Below, piece by piece: positions 27,310 to 35,345 of a stretch of 64,000 bases of DNA; the stretch's first letter is position 1, and each line of letters starts with the position of its first letter. The stretch covers positions 1 to 64,000 of the forward strand of contig NZ_JNZZ01000011.1 of the NCBI RefSeq assembly GCF_000717645.1. The letters run 5' to 3'. The stretch is from Streptomyces californicus. GTDB lineage: Bacteria > Actinomycetota > Actinomycetes > Streptomycetales > Streptomycetaceae. A program made the position numbers and the translations under genes. Below the pieces are notes generated by a model. That model did no database searches. It was not told the origin of the DNA and saw nothing but the letters and a program-made list of their open reading frames with translations.

Positions 27310-28473
27310 ATGGCGACGACGGACGAGCAGGAACGGCGGCGGCGAGGGCTGACCGCGTGGCGGGGATCGAAGGTACTGGCCCGGACGAGTGCGGACCGGA
27401 CGGTGGGCGAGCGGTTGTCGGCACTCGCCGCCGACGCCTCCTCCGTACACGATCCGGACGACTGGACCGATGTGTACGGGGGCGGGGTCGTCGCGGACCT
27501 GGAGCGGCGGGTGGCCGGGCTGCTGGGCATGGAGGCGGCGGCGTTCTTCCCGACCGGGACGATGGCCCAGCAGGTCGCGCTGCGGTGCTGGGCGGGACGT
27601 ACGGGCGACGCGACCGTGGCGCTGCATCCCCTCTCGCACCCGGAGCTGCACGAGAACGGGGCGCTGGGGGCGGTGAGCGGGCTGCGGACGGTGCGTCCGA
27701 CGTCGGAGCCGAGGCTGCCGGACGCGGACGAGGTGCGGGGGTTCCCCGAACCGTTCGGGACGCTGATGCTGGAGCTGCCGCTGCGGGACGCCGGGTTCGT
27801 CCTGCCGTCGTGGGAGGAGCTGACGGCGGTGGTCGAGGCGGCCCGGGAGCGGGACGCGGTGGTGCACCTGGACGGGGCGCGGCTGTGGGAGTGCGGGCCG
27901 CACTTCGGGCGGGAGCCGGCGGAGATCGCCGCGTTGGCGGACAGCGTGTACGTCTCATTCTACAAGTCCCTGGACGGGCTGTCCGGGGCGGCGCTGGCCG
28001 GCCCGGAGACGCTGGTGGAGGAGGCCCGGGTGTGGCGCCACCGGTACGGGGGCCAGGTCTTCCAGCAGTTCCCCACCGCGCTCTCGGCGCTGCTGGGCCT
28101 GGAGCGGGAGCTGCCGCGCCTGCCGTCGTACGTGGCGCACGCGAAGGTGGTGGCCGGGGCGCTGGCGGAGGGGCTGGCGGCGGCGGGGACGCCCTGGTTC
28201 CGGGTGCGTCCGGAACCGCCGCACACGCACCAGTTCCAGGTCTGGCTGCCGTACGGGGCCGAGGCGCTGGACGAGGCGTCGGTGCGGCAGGCCGAGGAGA
28301 CGGGCGTGGCGCTCTTCCGGCGCTGGTACCCGGGGGCGGCGGGGACGGGGCTGCCGCCGGGGATCTCGTTCACCGAGGTGACGGTGGCGGCGGACGGCCT
28401 GGAGTGGACGGCGCGGGACGTACGGGAGGCGGTGGCGGGGTTCGTGCGGTGCCTGGGGCAGCTGGTGCGGTAG
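27310..28473 (+). CDS. threonine aldolase / beta-eliminating lyase family PLP enzyme
   Basis: A 387-residue fold-type I PLP enzyme. Visible are the YGGG-type substrate segment (VYGGGVVADLERRVAGLLG), FFPTGTMAQQVALR near the cofactor phosphate site, HLDGARLWE (cofactor-binding Asp and Arg), and the Schiff-base lysine Lys219 in SFYKSLDGLSGA. These fit low-specificity L-threonine aldolases, which split threonine or other beta-hydroxy amino acids into glycine and an aldehyde. The ATG at 27310 begins a Glu/Arg-rich head. Divergent from the pantothenate/NAD operon. Exact substrate unknown. Confidence 0.88.
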   Translation: MATTDEQERRRRGLTAWRGSKVLARTSADRTVGERLSALAADASSVHDPDDWTDVYGGGVVADLERRVAGLLGMEAAAFFPTGTMAQQVALRCWAGRTGDATVALHPLSHPELHENGALGAVSGLRTVRPTSEPRLPDADEVRGFPEPFGTLMLELPLRDAGFVLPSWEELTAVVEAARERDAVVHLDGARLWECGPHFGREPAEIAALADSVYVSFYKSLDGLSGAALAGPETLVEEARVWRHRYGGQVFQQFPTALSALLGLERELPRLPSYVAHAKVVAGALAEGLAAAGTPWFRVRPEPPHTHQFQVWLPYGAEALDEASVRQAEETGVALFRRWYPGAAGTGLPPGISFTEVTVAADGLEWTARDVREAVAGFVRCLGQLVR

Positions 28474-28659
28474 CCGGGGCAGGGGGGGGCGGCCTCGACC
28501 GAGGCGGGGCCTGCTTGCCGCAGGCCGGTTCCTGACCGGTGGCCGGGCTTCGCCCGGGGCCGGTCGGGCGGTCCGGGGCATGCCGGGCGGCCGTGCCCCG
28601 GGCCGGAGGTCCCGGTCCGGGGACGTACCGGCGGCCGTGCCCGGGCCGGGGTTCCGTCC
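28474..28659. other. GC-rich spacer with one decayed dispersed repeat
   Basis: Composed of GGCCGG/CCGGGG-rich sequence with short direct repeats. It includes a diverged copy of the element seen at 3648-3820 (CCGTCCTCAAGCGCCGGGCGAGCCGGG; the repeat runs 28651-28680, into the end of the next gene). Several hairpins could form, none clean enough to call as a terminator for the aldolase gene. Confidence 0.45.
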
Positions 28660-28869
28660 TCAAGCGCCGGGCGAGCCGGGCGGGGCCGGCCGACCGGTCG
28701 TGTGTGGCCCGCCGGACGGGCCGGCGCCCCGGCCGGAGCGCCGGGCGACGCACCGGTACAGGGCGCGCAGGACCGCGCCGTCGTGGCGGCCCGGCAGGGG
28801 CGGGGGTGCGGGCCGCGACAGCCGGGCCGCGCGGTGGATGTCGAGCAGGTGCTGCTGGAGGGCGCTCAT
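28660..28869 (-). CDS. small basic protein of unknown function
   Basis: A 69-residue frame with an ordered start (MSALQQHLLDIHRAARLSRP, then GRHDGAVLRALYRCVARR) and a Gly/Pro/Arg-rich tail that merges with a decayed dispersed repeat. The front half looks like a genuine helical conserved stretch; the tail may be recent drift. It is divergent from the ArsR-type regulator and shares a spacer containing twin palindromic operators, so it may be controlled by that regulator. No strong ribosome site is visible. Could be spurious. Confidence 0.45.
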   Translation of the reverse strand: MSALQQHLLDIHRAARLSRPAPPPLPGRHDGAVLRALYRCVARRSGRGAGPSGGPHTTGRPAPPGSPGA

Positions 28870-28911
28870 GCGGCTCAGCCTGCGGCGGCCCCGCCGGCCG
28901 CCGCCCGTGGG

Positions 28912-28928
28912 TTGACGAGGTCCGTCAA
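28912..28928. promoter_or_regulatory. palindromic operator 1 (TTGACG-N5-CGTCAA)
   Basis: TTGACGAGGTCCGTCAA, a perfect 6-bp inverted repeat with a 5-base centre, centred at 28920. It lies 43 bases upstream of the leftward small gene. Likely binding site for the divergently encoded ArsR-type regulator. Confidence 0.7.
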
Positions 28929-28943
28929 CCGGCCGCCCGCTGA

Positions 28944-28960
28944 TTGACGGGGGCCGTCAA
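28944..28960. promoter_or_regulatory. palindromic operator 2 (TTGACGG-N3-CCGTCAA)
   Basis: TTGACGGGGGCCGTCAA, a 7-bp inverted repeat sharing the TTGACG/CGTCAA half-sites with operator 1. Its centre (28952) is 32 bases, three helical turns, from the centre of operator 1, so two bound dimers would sit on the same DNA face. It lies 46 bases upstream of the regulator start. Confidence 0.72.
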
Positions 28961-29006
28961 ACGGGGCGACGGGCCGGGGACGTTCCCCCACCATGGAGGG
29001 GTGAGC

Positions 29007-30119
29007 GTGCACATAGACATCGCGGGACTCCCCGCCGACCAGGTCGTTTTCGCGACCTCTCCGCTGGCCGAGCTGGGCCTGGCCCTGCACGCGCTCTCCG
29101 AGCCCGGGCACCATCCGGGGCTGCACGGCTGGGCCACCGCGACCGCGGCGGCCCTGGAGCCCGACCTCGCGGACCGGATGCTGGAGGCGGAGTTCCTCTG
29201 GCGGAACACCTTCTCCGACGTGTTCATGCCGTTCTCCGGGATCCGGGGCGGCGACGGCAGGACCGGGGCCACGCTGGCGGAGGAGCTGGACCTGCTGGAC
29301 AAGCTGGACGACGAGCGGTTCGTCGCCTCGGCGCTGGAGTTCACCTGCGCCAGCCACTACGGGGCGGGGTCGCCGTCGCCGCTGAACGACGCGTCGATGC
29401 GGGACCGCGCCCTGGAGCTGGCCGCCGCGCGCGGACCGCGGCAGATGGACTTCACCCGGCGGCTGCTGGCCGACCCCGCGTCCGTACGCGGCTGGGTGCG
29501 GCGCCTGTTCGAGGACTGCGACCAGGCGTTCTTCGCGGACACCTGGCGGCGGGTCTCCGTCCAGCTCGTCGCGGACGCCCGGCACAAGACGGAGCTGCTG
29601 CGGCGCAAGGGCCTGGCCCCGGCGGTCGGGGCCGTCTCCGCCGCCGTGACGCTGGACGAGGAGGCGGGCCGGATCACCGTCGACAAGCTGTCCGAGGGCC
29701 GGACCTCCGCCGTGGACCCGGTCATCGGCCGGGGCCTGACGCTGATCCCGACCAGCTTCGGCTGGCCGCACCTGATGGTGCTGCACGCCCCGGGCTGGCG
29801 ACCGGTCATCCACTACCCGGTCCACCTGCCCGACCTGCCGGCGCCCGCCTCCGTGGAACTGCTCCAGCTCCGCCTGGAGGCGCTGGCCCACCCGATGCGG
29901 ATGCGCATGTGCCGCAACCTGGCCCGCTCCCCGTACACCACGGGCGAACTGGCCGACTCCAACGGCATCACCTCCCCCGAGGTCTCCCGCCATCTCTCGG
30001 TGCTCAAGAAGGCCGGCCTGGTCACGACGCGCCGCCGCGGCCGCTACGTCCTGCACCAACTGGACCTCACGGTCGTCGCCCGCCTCGGCAGCGACTTCGT
30101 GGAGGGCGTCCTGCGCTGA
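29007..30119 (+). CDS. DUF5937 / ArsR-type winged-helix transcriptional regulator
   Basis: A 370-residue regulator with an N-terminal DUF5937-type domain (about 1-275, FATSPLAELGLALHALSEPG and repeated acidic helices) that probably senses a ligand, and a C-terminal ArsR-like winged helix (about 285-365: RLEALAHPMRMRMCRNLARS, ITSPEVSRHLSVLKKAGLVTTRRRGRYVLHQL). Two GTG starts are possible: 29001 and 29007. I use 29007 because GGAGG at 28995-28999 is 7 bases upstream of it; the ribosome site touches 29001. Two matched palindromes upstream suggest autoregulation. Target genes other than the small divergent one are not evident. Confidence 0.87.
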   Translation: MHIDIAGLPADQVVFATSPLAELGLALHALSEPGHHPGLHGWATATAAALEPDLADRMLEAEFLWRNTFSDVFMPFSGIRGGDGRTGATLAEELDLLDKLDDERFVASALEFTCASHYGAGSPSPLNDASMRDRALELAAARGPRQMDFTRRLLADPASVRGWVRRLFEDCDQAFFADTWRRVSVQLVADARHKTELLRRKGLAPAVGAVSAAVTLDEEAGRITVDKLSEGRTSAVDPVIGRGLTLIPTSFGWPHLMVLHAPGWRPVIHYPVHLPDLPAPASVELLQLRLEALAHPMRMRMCRNLARSPYTTGELADSNGITSPEVSRHLSVLKKAGLVTTRRRGRYVLHQLDLTVVARLGSDFVEGVLR

Positions 30120-30167
30120 ACGGTCCGGCGGGGAACACACCCCCCGCACAAAGGCCCCGGCCCGGCC

Positions 30168-30776
30168 TCAGTCGAAGCGGATGTGACGCAGCCCCGTCCA
30201 GGTCCGCCGCAGCCGGTGCCGCAGCCGCCCGTCGGTGTCCGGCAGGAGCGTCAGACCCGCGGCCCCGGCCACCAGGTCCGCCACCTGGGACACCGTCACC
30301 CGGTCGGTACGGATGTGGTGGGCGAACTCCGGGCCCGCGAGGCGTTCCAGGCAGTCGTCCAGCCGCGCCACGGCGAAGCTCTCCCGCTTGAGCCCGCGTC
30401 CGAGGCCCCGCTCCCTCAACCGCCGCAGGACCGTGGCCCGGTCGGCGAGCAGGGCGCTGTGGTGCACGGTGTGCCCGTCCTCGCGCAGCCCTCCGACGAT
30501 TTCGGCGAAGTACCCGGGGTCGACCAGCGTCATCGGCACGATCACCGGCCCCGGGTGGCGCTCCGAAGCGAGCCCGAGCACCTCGCGGACCCCGGAACGC
30601 CAGGACGCCAGGTCCTGGAAGTCACCGCGCAGGGCGGGCGGCAGGGTCCGGTGGAGGCCGAACCCGACGTGCTCGGGGTCGCAGACCACGCTGCCCCGGA
30701 GCCGCCGGTGCAGCTCGTACGCCGTCTGGGTCTTCCCGCCCCCGAACGGTCCGTTGATCCACAGCAGGGTGCCCAC
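30168..30776 (-). CDS. P-loop ATPase/kinase, tunicamycin-resistance TmrB-like
   Basis: A 202-residue protein with a Walker A right at the start (WINGPFGGGKTQTAYEL, 6-22), a small NMP-kinase-like core with a DPEHVGFGLH segment, a lid-type LRRLRERGLGRGLKRESFA region and a basic C-terminus (RLRHRLRRTWTGLRHIRFD). This is the pattern of TmrB-like/adenylate-kinase-like small P-loop kinases, some of which give tunicamycin resistance. It begins 17 bases after the response-regulator gene ends, same strand, so it is probably in the same operon. Substrate unknown. Confidence 0.8.
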   Translation of the reverse strand: MGTLLWINGPFGGGKTQTAYELHRRLRGSVVCDPEHVGFGLHRTLPPALRGDFQDLASWRSGVREVLGLASERHPGPVIVPMTLVDPGYFAEIVGGLREDGHTVHHSALLADRATVLRRLRERGLGRGLKRESFAVARLDDCLERLAGPEFAHHIRTDRVTVSQVADLVAGAAGLTLLPDTDGRLRHRLRRTWTGLRHIRFD

Positions 30777-30793
30777 CGTGCGACCCTCCCCGT

Positions 30794-31474
30794 TCAGCCG
30801 GCCCCGCCGCCGGCCCGCACCAGGCCCGTCTCGTACGCGAGGACGACGACCTGGACACGGTCGCGGAGGTTCAGCTTGGTGAGGATGCGGCCGACGTGCG
30901 TCTTGACCGTGGCCTCGGAGAGGACGAGGCGGGAGGCGATCTCCCCGTTGGAGAGGCCCTGGGCGACCAGGAGCATGACCTCCCGCTCGCGTTCGGTGAG
31001 CTTGCCGACGTGCTTGTTCCTGGGCTCCTTGTCGCCGCTGGGCAGCATCGGCGAGAAGCGGTCGAGCAGCCGGCGGGTGGTGGACGGGGCGACGACCGCG
31101 TCCCCGCTGTGCACCGAGCGGATCGCGGCGAGCAGTTCGGCGGGCGGCACGTCCTTGAGCATGAAGCCGCTGGCCCCCGCCTTCAGCCCGGAGAAGGCGT
31201 ACTCGTCGAGGTCGAAGGTGGTCAGGATGAGCACCTTCGGCGGGTCCTGCTGCGCGCAGATGCGGCGGGTCGCCTCGACGCCGTCCAGCCGGGGCATGCG
31301 GACGTCCATCAGCACCACGTCGACGGGGGTGGACCGCAGCAGCTCGATCGCCTCCGCCCCGTCCCCGGCCTCGGCCACGACCTCCATGTCGGGCTGGGCC
31401 GCGAGCACCATCCGGAAACCGGTCCGCAGCAGCACCTGGTCGTCGACGAGCATCACGCGGATGGCCGTGGTCAT
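30794..31474 (-). CDS. NarL/LuxR-family response regulator
   Basis: A 226-residue response regulator. Receiver domain 1-125 with acidic pocket Asp11-Asp12, phospho-acceptor Asp57 in VVLMDVRMPRLDG, and Lys in FMLKDVPPAEL. The C-terminal LuxR helix-turn-helix (about 155-215) has LTEREREVMLLVAQGLSNGE and ATVKTHVGRILTKL. Its cognate kinase is the gene directly upstream (31574-32776). Together they form a two-component system of unknown signal; the P-loop kinase follows 17 bases later. Confidence 0.94.
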   Translation of the reverse strand: MTTAIRVMLVDDQVLLRTGFRMVLAAQPDMEVVAEAGDGAEAIELLRSTPVDVVLMDVRMPRLDGVEATRRICAQQDPPKVLILTTFDLDEYAFSGLKAGASGFMLKDVPPAELLAAIRSVHSGDAVVAPSTTRRLLDRFSPMLPSGDKEPRNKHVGKLTEREREVMLLVAQGLSNGEIASRLVLSEATVKTHVGRILTKLNLRDRVQVVVLAYETGLVRAGGGAG

Positions 31475-31502
31475 GGGGATCGTGTCCTGTCCTGGGTCGG
31501 GG

Positions 31503-31541
31503 TGGGGCCGGGGTGGCCGCGTCGGAGTGGGGCCGGGGTGG
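31503..31541. repeat. 14-bp direct repeat between kinase and regulator
   Basis: TGGGGCCGGGGTGG occurs at 31503-31516 and 31528-31541 (25-base period) in the 99-base spacer between the sensor kinase and its regulator. Further GGGGTGG pieces flank it. Probably slippage-prone G-tracts; no function seen. Confidence 0.5.
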
Positions 31542-31573
31542 GTGGCGGTCGAGTCGCGCGGGTGGCGGCCCGG

Positions 31574-32776
31574 TCAGCTCGGAGGTCTGAGCGGCAGCAG
31601 GGCGCTGATCCGGAATCCGCCGCCGGGCCGGGGCCCGGCGTCCAGCGTGCCGCCGACCATGCCGACCCGCTCCCGCATCCCGATCATCCCGTGCCCCGCG
31701 CCGTCCGCGCCGCCGTCCTCGTACAGCTCGTGCGCGGCTCCCCGGCCGTCGTCCTCGATCAGCAGGCCGAGGCCGTCGTCGAAGTAGACCAGCCGGACGC
31801 TCGCCCCGGCGTCGGGGCCGCCGTGCTTGCGGGTGTTCGTCAGGGCCTCCTGGACGACCCGGTACGCGGTCAGCTCCACGCCGCTGGGCAGCGGGCGGGG
31901 CGTGCCCTCGACCTTGAAGTCGACCTCCAGGCCGGTCTGCCGGACCTGTTCGACCAGGTCCTCGATCTGCTCGACGTCGGGCTGGGGGACGTACTCCCCG
32001 CTCTCCGGCGCGTCACCGGTCCGCAGCACCCCGAGCAGCCGGCGCATCTCGGCGAGGGCCTGGCGGCCGGTGCTGGAGATGGTCTCCAGGGCCTGCTTGG
32101 CCTGGTCGGGGGCGGCGTCCATGACGTACGCGGCGCCGTCGGCCTGGACGACCATCACGGAGACGTTGTGCGCGACGACGTCGTGCAGCTCGCGGGCGAT
32201 CCGGGCCCGCTCGGCGGCGACCGCGACCTTGGACTGCGCCTCGCGCTCCCGCTCCAGCCGGGCGGCCCGCTCCTCCAACTGGTCGAAGTAGGCGCGCCGG
32301 GTCCGCAGCGAGTCCCCGAGGACCCACGCCAGCACGAAGGGCACGGTCATGATGATCGTCACGAAGACCGTCTGCGCCCAGGAGCCGCCGGGCTCGGCCT
32401 CCCACCGCAGCTGCGACAGGGCCGCCGCGCTCAGACTGCAGACCAGGGCGAGCCGGGACGCCCACCGCTCCCCGATCGTGGCCACGGTGTACGTGATCAC
32501 CAGCATCGCGAAGTTCCCGATGCCCGGCCGGACGCCCGCCACGAGCTGGACGAGGCCCACCAGGATGGCGAGCAGCAGCATCTTCTCGGGGACCCGGCGG
32601 CGCAGGGCCACCACCGTGGAGAGCGCCAGCGCCACCGGGATCGCGATGATCCGCTCACGCGTCGAGTCGTACATGCCCGAGATCGACGCCATGCCGGAGA
32701 GCCCGAGGAGGAAGACGGCCCAGAAGACGTCGACGCCCGTCGGGTGTCTGCGGATGAAGTCGTAGAGGCGCTGCAC
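31574..32776 (-). CDS. sensor histidine kinase (HisKA_3 / NarX-like)
   Basis: A 400-residue membrane kinase. About four to five membrane helices occupy residues 17-160 with almost no extracellular loop, so it may sense membrane state. A coiled coil (about 160-195) leads to the H-box AERARIARELHDVVAHNVSV with the phospho-acceptor His in ELHDVVAH, and the HATPase domain has NTRKHGG (N-box), IEDDGRG and GHGMIGMRERV. Partner regulator 99 bases downstream. Start at the ATG 32776. Confidence 0.94.
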   Translation of the reverse strand: MQRLYDFIRRHPTGVDVFWAVFLLGLSGMASISGMYDSTRERIIAIPVALALSTVVALRRRVPEKMLLLAILVGLVQLVAGVRPGIGNFAMLVITYTVATIGERWASRLALVCSLSAAALSQLRWEAEPGGSWAQTVFVTIIMTVPFVLAWVLGDSLRTRRAYFDQLEERAARLEREREAQSKVAVAAERARIARELHDVVAHNVSVMVVQADGAAYVMDAAPDQAKQALETISSTGRQALAEMRRLLGVLRTGDAPESGEYVPQPDVEQIEDLVEQVRQTGLEVDFKVEGTPRPLPSGVELTAYRVVQEALTNTRKHGGPDAGASVRLVYFDDGLGLLIEDDGRGAAHELYEDGGADGAGHGMIGMRERVGMVGGTLDAGPRPGGGFRISALLPLRPPS

Positions 32777-32961
32777 GTGACCAAGCGTAAGGACCGCCGG
32801 TCGGTGCCCGGGTCAGCCGAAGGGCCGATCCGGGTCCGGGGCCCTACTCCCCAAGGTGGAGGCTTGTTCGGCTTCCCGCGGTGGAGAGCCCGGGGCCCGG
32901 GACCGTACGCCCCGCCCGCGAGGTTGGCGCCCGGCGCCTTCGGGGCTGGAGACTGGGCCGG

Positions 32962-33975
32962 GTGACGGATGTGACGGACGAGTGGCGCGGTTGGCGGGAG
33001 GCTGCCGAGGCCGCCCTGTACGGGGACGAGGGCTTCTACCGCAGCCCGCTCCGCGGCCCCGAGGGGCCCGCGGGCCATTTCCGTACCTCGGTGCACGCCT
33101 CGCCCCTCTTCGCCGCGGCGGTGGTCCGGCTGCTGACCGGAATCGCCCGGGAGCTGGACACCCGCACGATCACACTGGTCGACGTGGGTGCGGGGCGGGG
33201 CGAGCTGCTGACCGGAGTGCTGGCCGCGTTGCCGGACGGGCTGGAGGTGACCCCGTACGCCGTCGAGGTCGCCGACCGGCCGCCGGGCCTGGACCCCCGG
33301 ATCAGGTGGTGCGCCGAACCGCCCGCCGGGATCACCGGGCTGCTGTTCGCCAACGAGTGGCTGGACAACGTGCCGGCGGAGGTGGCGGAGGTGGACGCGG
33401 CCGGCGTCCCCCGGTACGTCCAGGTGCGGACCTCGGACGGGGCGGAACGGCTGGGCGCCCCGGTGGCGGGGGCGGACGCGGCCTGGCTGGAGCGCTGGTG
33501 GCCGCTGTCCGCGCCGGGCGAGCGGGCGGAGATCGGCCGCCCCCGGGACGCGGCGTGGGCACGGGCGGCGGGGTGCGTCGAGGCGGGTCTCGCGGTGGCC
33601 GTGGACTACACCCACGTACGGGACGCCCGGCCGCCCTTCGGAACGCTGACCGGCTTCCGGGGCGGTCGCGAGGTGCGCCCGGTGCCGGACGGCTCCCGCG
33701 ATCTGACCGCGCACGTGGCGCTGGACGCCTGCGCGGCGGCGGTCGCGGAGGCGGGGACCGGCGCGAGCGCCGAACTGACCGACCAGCGGACCGTGCTGCA
33801 TCGCCTCGGCGTCGGCGGCGGCCGGCCGCCGCTGAGCCTGGCCGCCACCGATCCGGCGGGGTACGTCACCGCGCTGGCGGCGGCCGGCGAGGCGGCGGAG
33901 CTGACCGCGCGCGGCGGCCTCGGCGACTTCGGCTGGCTGCTGCACCGGGTGGGGCTGCCGGCCGCTCCCCCGTGA
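32962..33975 (+). CDS. MidA/NDUFAF7-type SAM-dependent methyltransferase
   Basis: A 337-residue methyltransferase of the MidA (DUF185) family, whose mitochondrial member NDUFAF7 dimethylates an arginine of the complex I subunit NDUFS2 (NuoD). Seen here: SAM motif [12 protein letters not shown] (about 73-83), the family motif A-N-E-x-x-D-N-x-P ([13 protein letters not shown]), VAVDYTHVR, and the C-terminal D-L-T-A-H-V-A-L-D. The next gene, 68 bases downstream, encodes a stand-alone NuoD. Start GTG at 32962; a GTG at 32971 is an alternative. The pairing suggests the methyltransferase acts on that NuoD; this is inference. Confidence 0.88.
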   Translation: MTDVTDEWRGWREAAEAALYGDEGFYRSPLRGPEGPAGHFRTSVHASPLFAAAVVRLLTGIARELDTRTITLVDVGAGRGELLTGVLAALPDGLEVTPYAVEVADRPPGLDPRIRWCAEPPAGITGLLFANEWLDNVPAEVAEVDAAGVPRYVQVRTSDGAERLGAPVAGADAAWLERWWPLSAPGERAEIGRPRDAAWARAAGCVEAGLAVAVDYTHVRDARPPFGTLTGFRGGREVRPVPDGSRDLTAHVALDACAAAVAEAGTGASAELTDQRTVLHRLGVGGGRPPLSLAATDPAGYVTALAAAGEAAELTARGGLGDFGWLLHRVGLPAAPP

Positions 33976-34043
33976 CGCCCGCCCCGGGCATGGTCGGCGC
34001 ATCCGCCCCGGGCACGGTCCGCGGTCAGGGAATACTGTCCCGC

Positions 34044-35186
34044 ATGACGGAGACGACGATCGGCATCGGCGGAGCGGCGGAGAGCACCGACATGGTGCTG
34101 AACATCGGTCCCCAGCACCCCTCGACGCACGGCGTCCTGCGGCTGCGGATCGTGCTGGACGGCGAGCGCGTGCAGCAGGCGGAACCGGTCGTCGGCTACA
34201 TGCACCGGGGCGCGGAGAAACTGTTCGAGGCGCGCGACTACCGGCAGATCGTCATGCTCGCCAACCGCCACGACTGGCTCTCCGCGTTCTCCAACGAGCT
34301 GGGCGTCGTGATGGCCGTCGAGCGCATGCTCGGCATGGAGGTCCCCGAGCGCGCGGTGTGGACGCGGACGCTGCTCGCCGAGCTGAACCGGGTCCTCAAC
34401 CACCTGATGTTCCTCGGCTCCTACCCCCTCGAACTCGGCGGCATCACGCCGGTCTTCCACGCCTTCCGGGAGCGCGAGGAGCTCCAGGCGGTGATGGAGG
34501 AGGTCTCCGGCGGCCGGATGCACTACATGTTCAACCGGGTCGGCGGCCTCAAGGAGGACATCCCGGCGGGCTGGACCGGCCGGGTGCGCGACGCGGTCGC
34601 CTCCGTCCGCTCCCGGATGGACGTGTACGAGGACCTCGTCCTCGGCAACGAGATCTTCCGGGGCCGGACGCGGGACGTCGGCGTCCTGTCCGCCGACGCG
34701 GTGCACGCGTACGGGGTGTCCGGGCCGATCGCCCGCGCCTCGGGCGTCGACTTCGACCTGCGGCGCGACGAGCCGTACCTCGCGTACGGGGAGCTGCGGG
34801 ACACCCTGAGGGTCGTCACCCGGACCGAGGGCGACTGCCTGGCCCGTTTCGAGTGCCTGCTGGAGCAGACCCTCAACTCGCTGGACCTGGCCGACGCCTG
34901 TCTGGACCGGATGGCCGGCCTGGCGCCCGGCCCGGTCAACCAGCGGCTGCCCAAGGTGCTGAAGGCCCCGGAGGGCCACACCTACGCCTGGACGGAGAAC
35001 CCGCTCGGCGTCAACGGCTACTACCTGGTGTCCAAGGGCGAGAAGACGCCCTACCGGCTGAAGCTGCGCTCGGCCTCGTTCAACAACATCCAGGCGCTGA
35101 CCGAACTGCTGCCGGGCACGCTGGTCGCCGACATGGTGGCGATCCTGGGCTCGTTGTTCTTCGTCGTCGGGGACATCGACAAGTAG
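34044..35186 (+). CDS. nuoD2: stand-alone NADH-quinone oxidoreductase subunit D (NuoD2)
   Basis: A 380-residue NuoD/49-kDa-type protein outside any nuo operon. It keeps [13 protein letters not shown] with His25 and His29, and Arg75, the counterpart of the arginine dimethylated in mitochondrial complex I. Aligned by eye with Thermus Nqo4 without gaps in this segment, the quinone-binding Tyr87 is Trp78 here (NRHDWLSAF) and Asp139 is Glu130 (YPLELGG). The hydrogenase-like ends ([38 protein letters not shown] tail) are otherwise normal. It may substitute in a complex I variant or serve another membrane complex. Start ATG 34044. Confidence 0.92.
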   Translation: MTETTIGIGGAAESTDMVLNIGPQHPSTHGVLRLRIVLDGERVQQAEPVVGYMHRGAEKLFEARDYRQIVMLANRHDWLSAFSNELGVVMAVERMLGMEVPERAVWTRTLLAELNRVLNHLMFLGSYPLELGGITPVFHAFREREELQAVMEEVSGGRMHYMFNRVGGLKEDIPAGWTGRVRDAVASVRSRMDVYEDLVLGNEIFRGRTRDVGVLSADAVHAYGVSGPIARASGVDFDLRRDEPYLAYGELRDTLRVVTRTEGDCLARFECLLEQTLNSLDLADACLDRMAGLAPGPVNQRLPKVLKAPEGHTYAWTENPLGVNGYYLVSKGEKTPYRLKLRSASFNNIQALTELLPGTLVADMVAILGSLFFVVGDIDK

Positions 35187-35345
35187 CCCCGCCGTACGAC
35201 GCGCCCGGCCGGCCTGCCGAACAGCGGGCCCCGGCCTTACGGCGCGCACAGCGCGCACGGCCGGGGAACGTGTATGTCCGCCAGGTCGTACAGCGTGCAC
35301 GGCCCTACGACGGGCTCCCGGCCGTACGGACGTGCACGTCCTTCG

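Noticed and set aside
35187..35345. CGCGCACAG/GTGCACG-type short repeats after nuoD2
   Set aside because: Irregular spacing and no clean hairpin; not enough to call a terminator or array.
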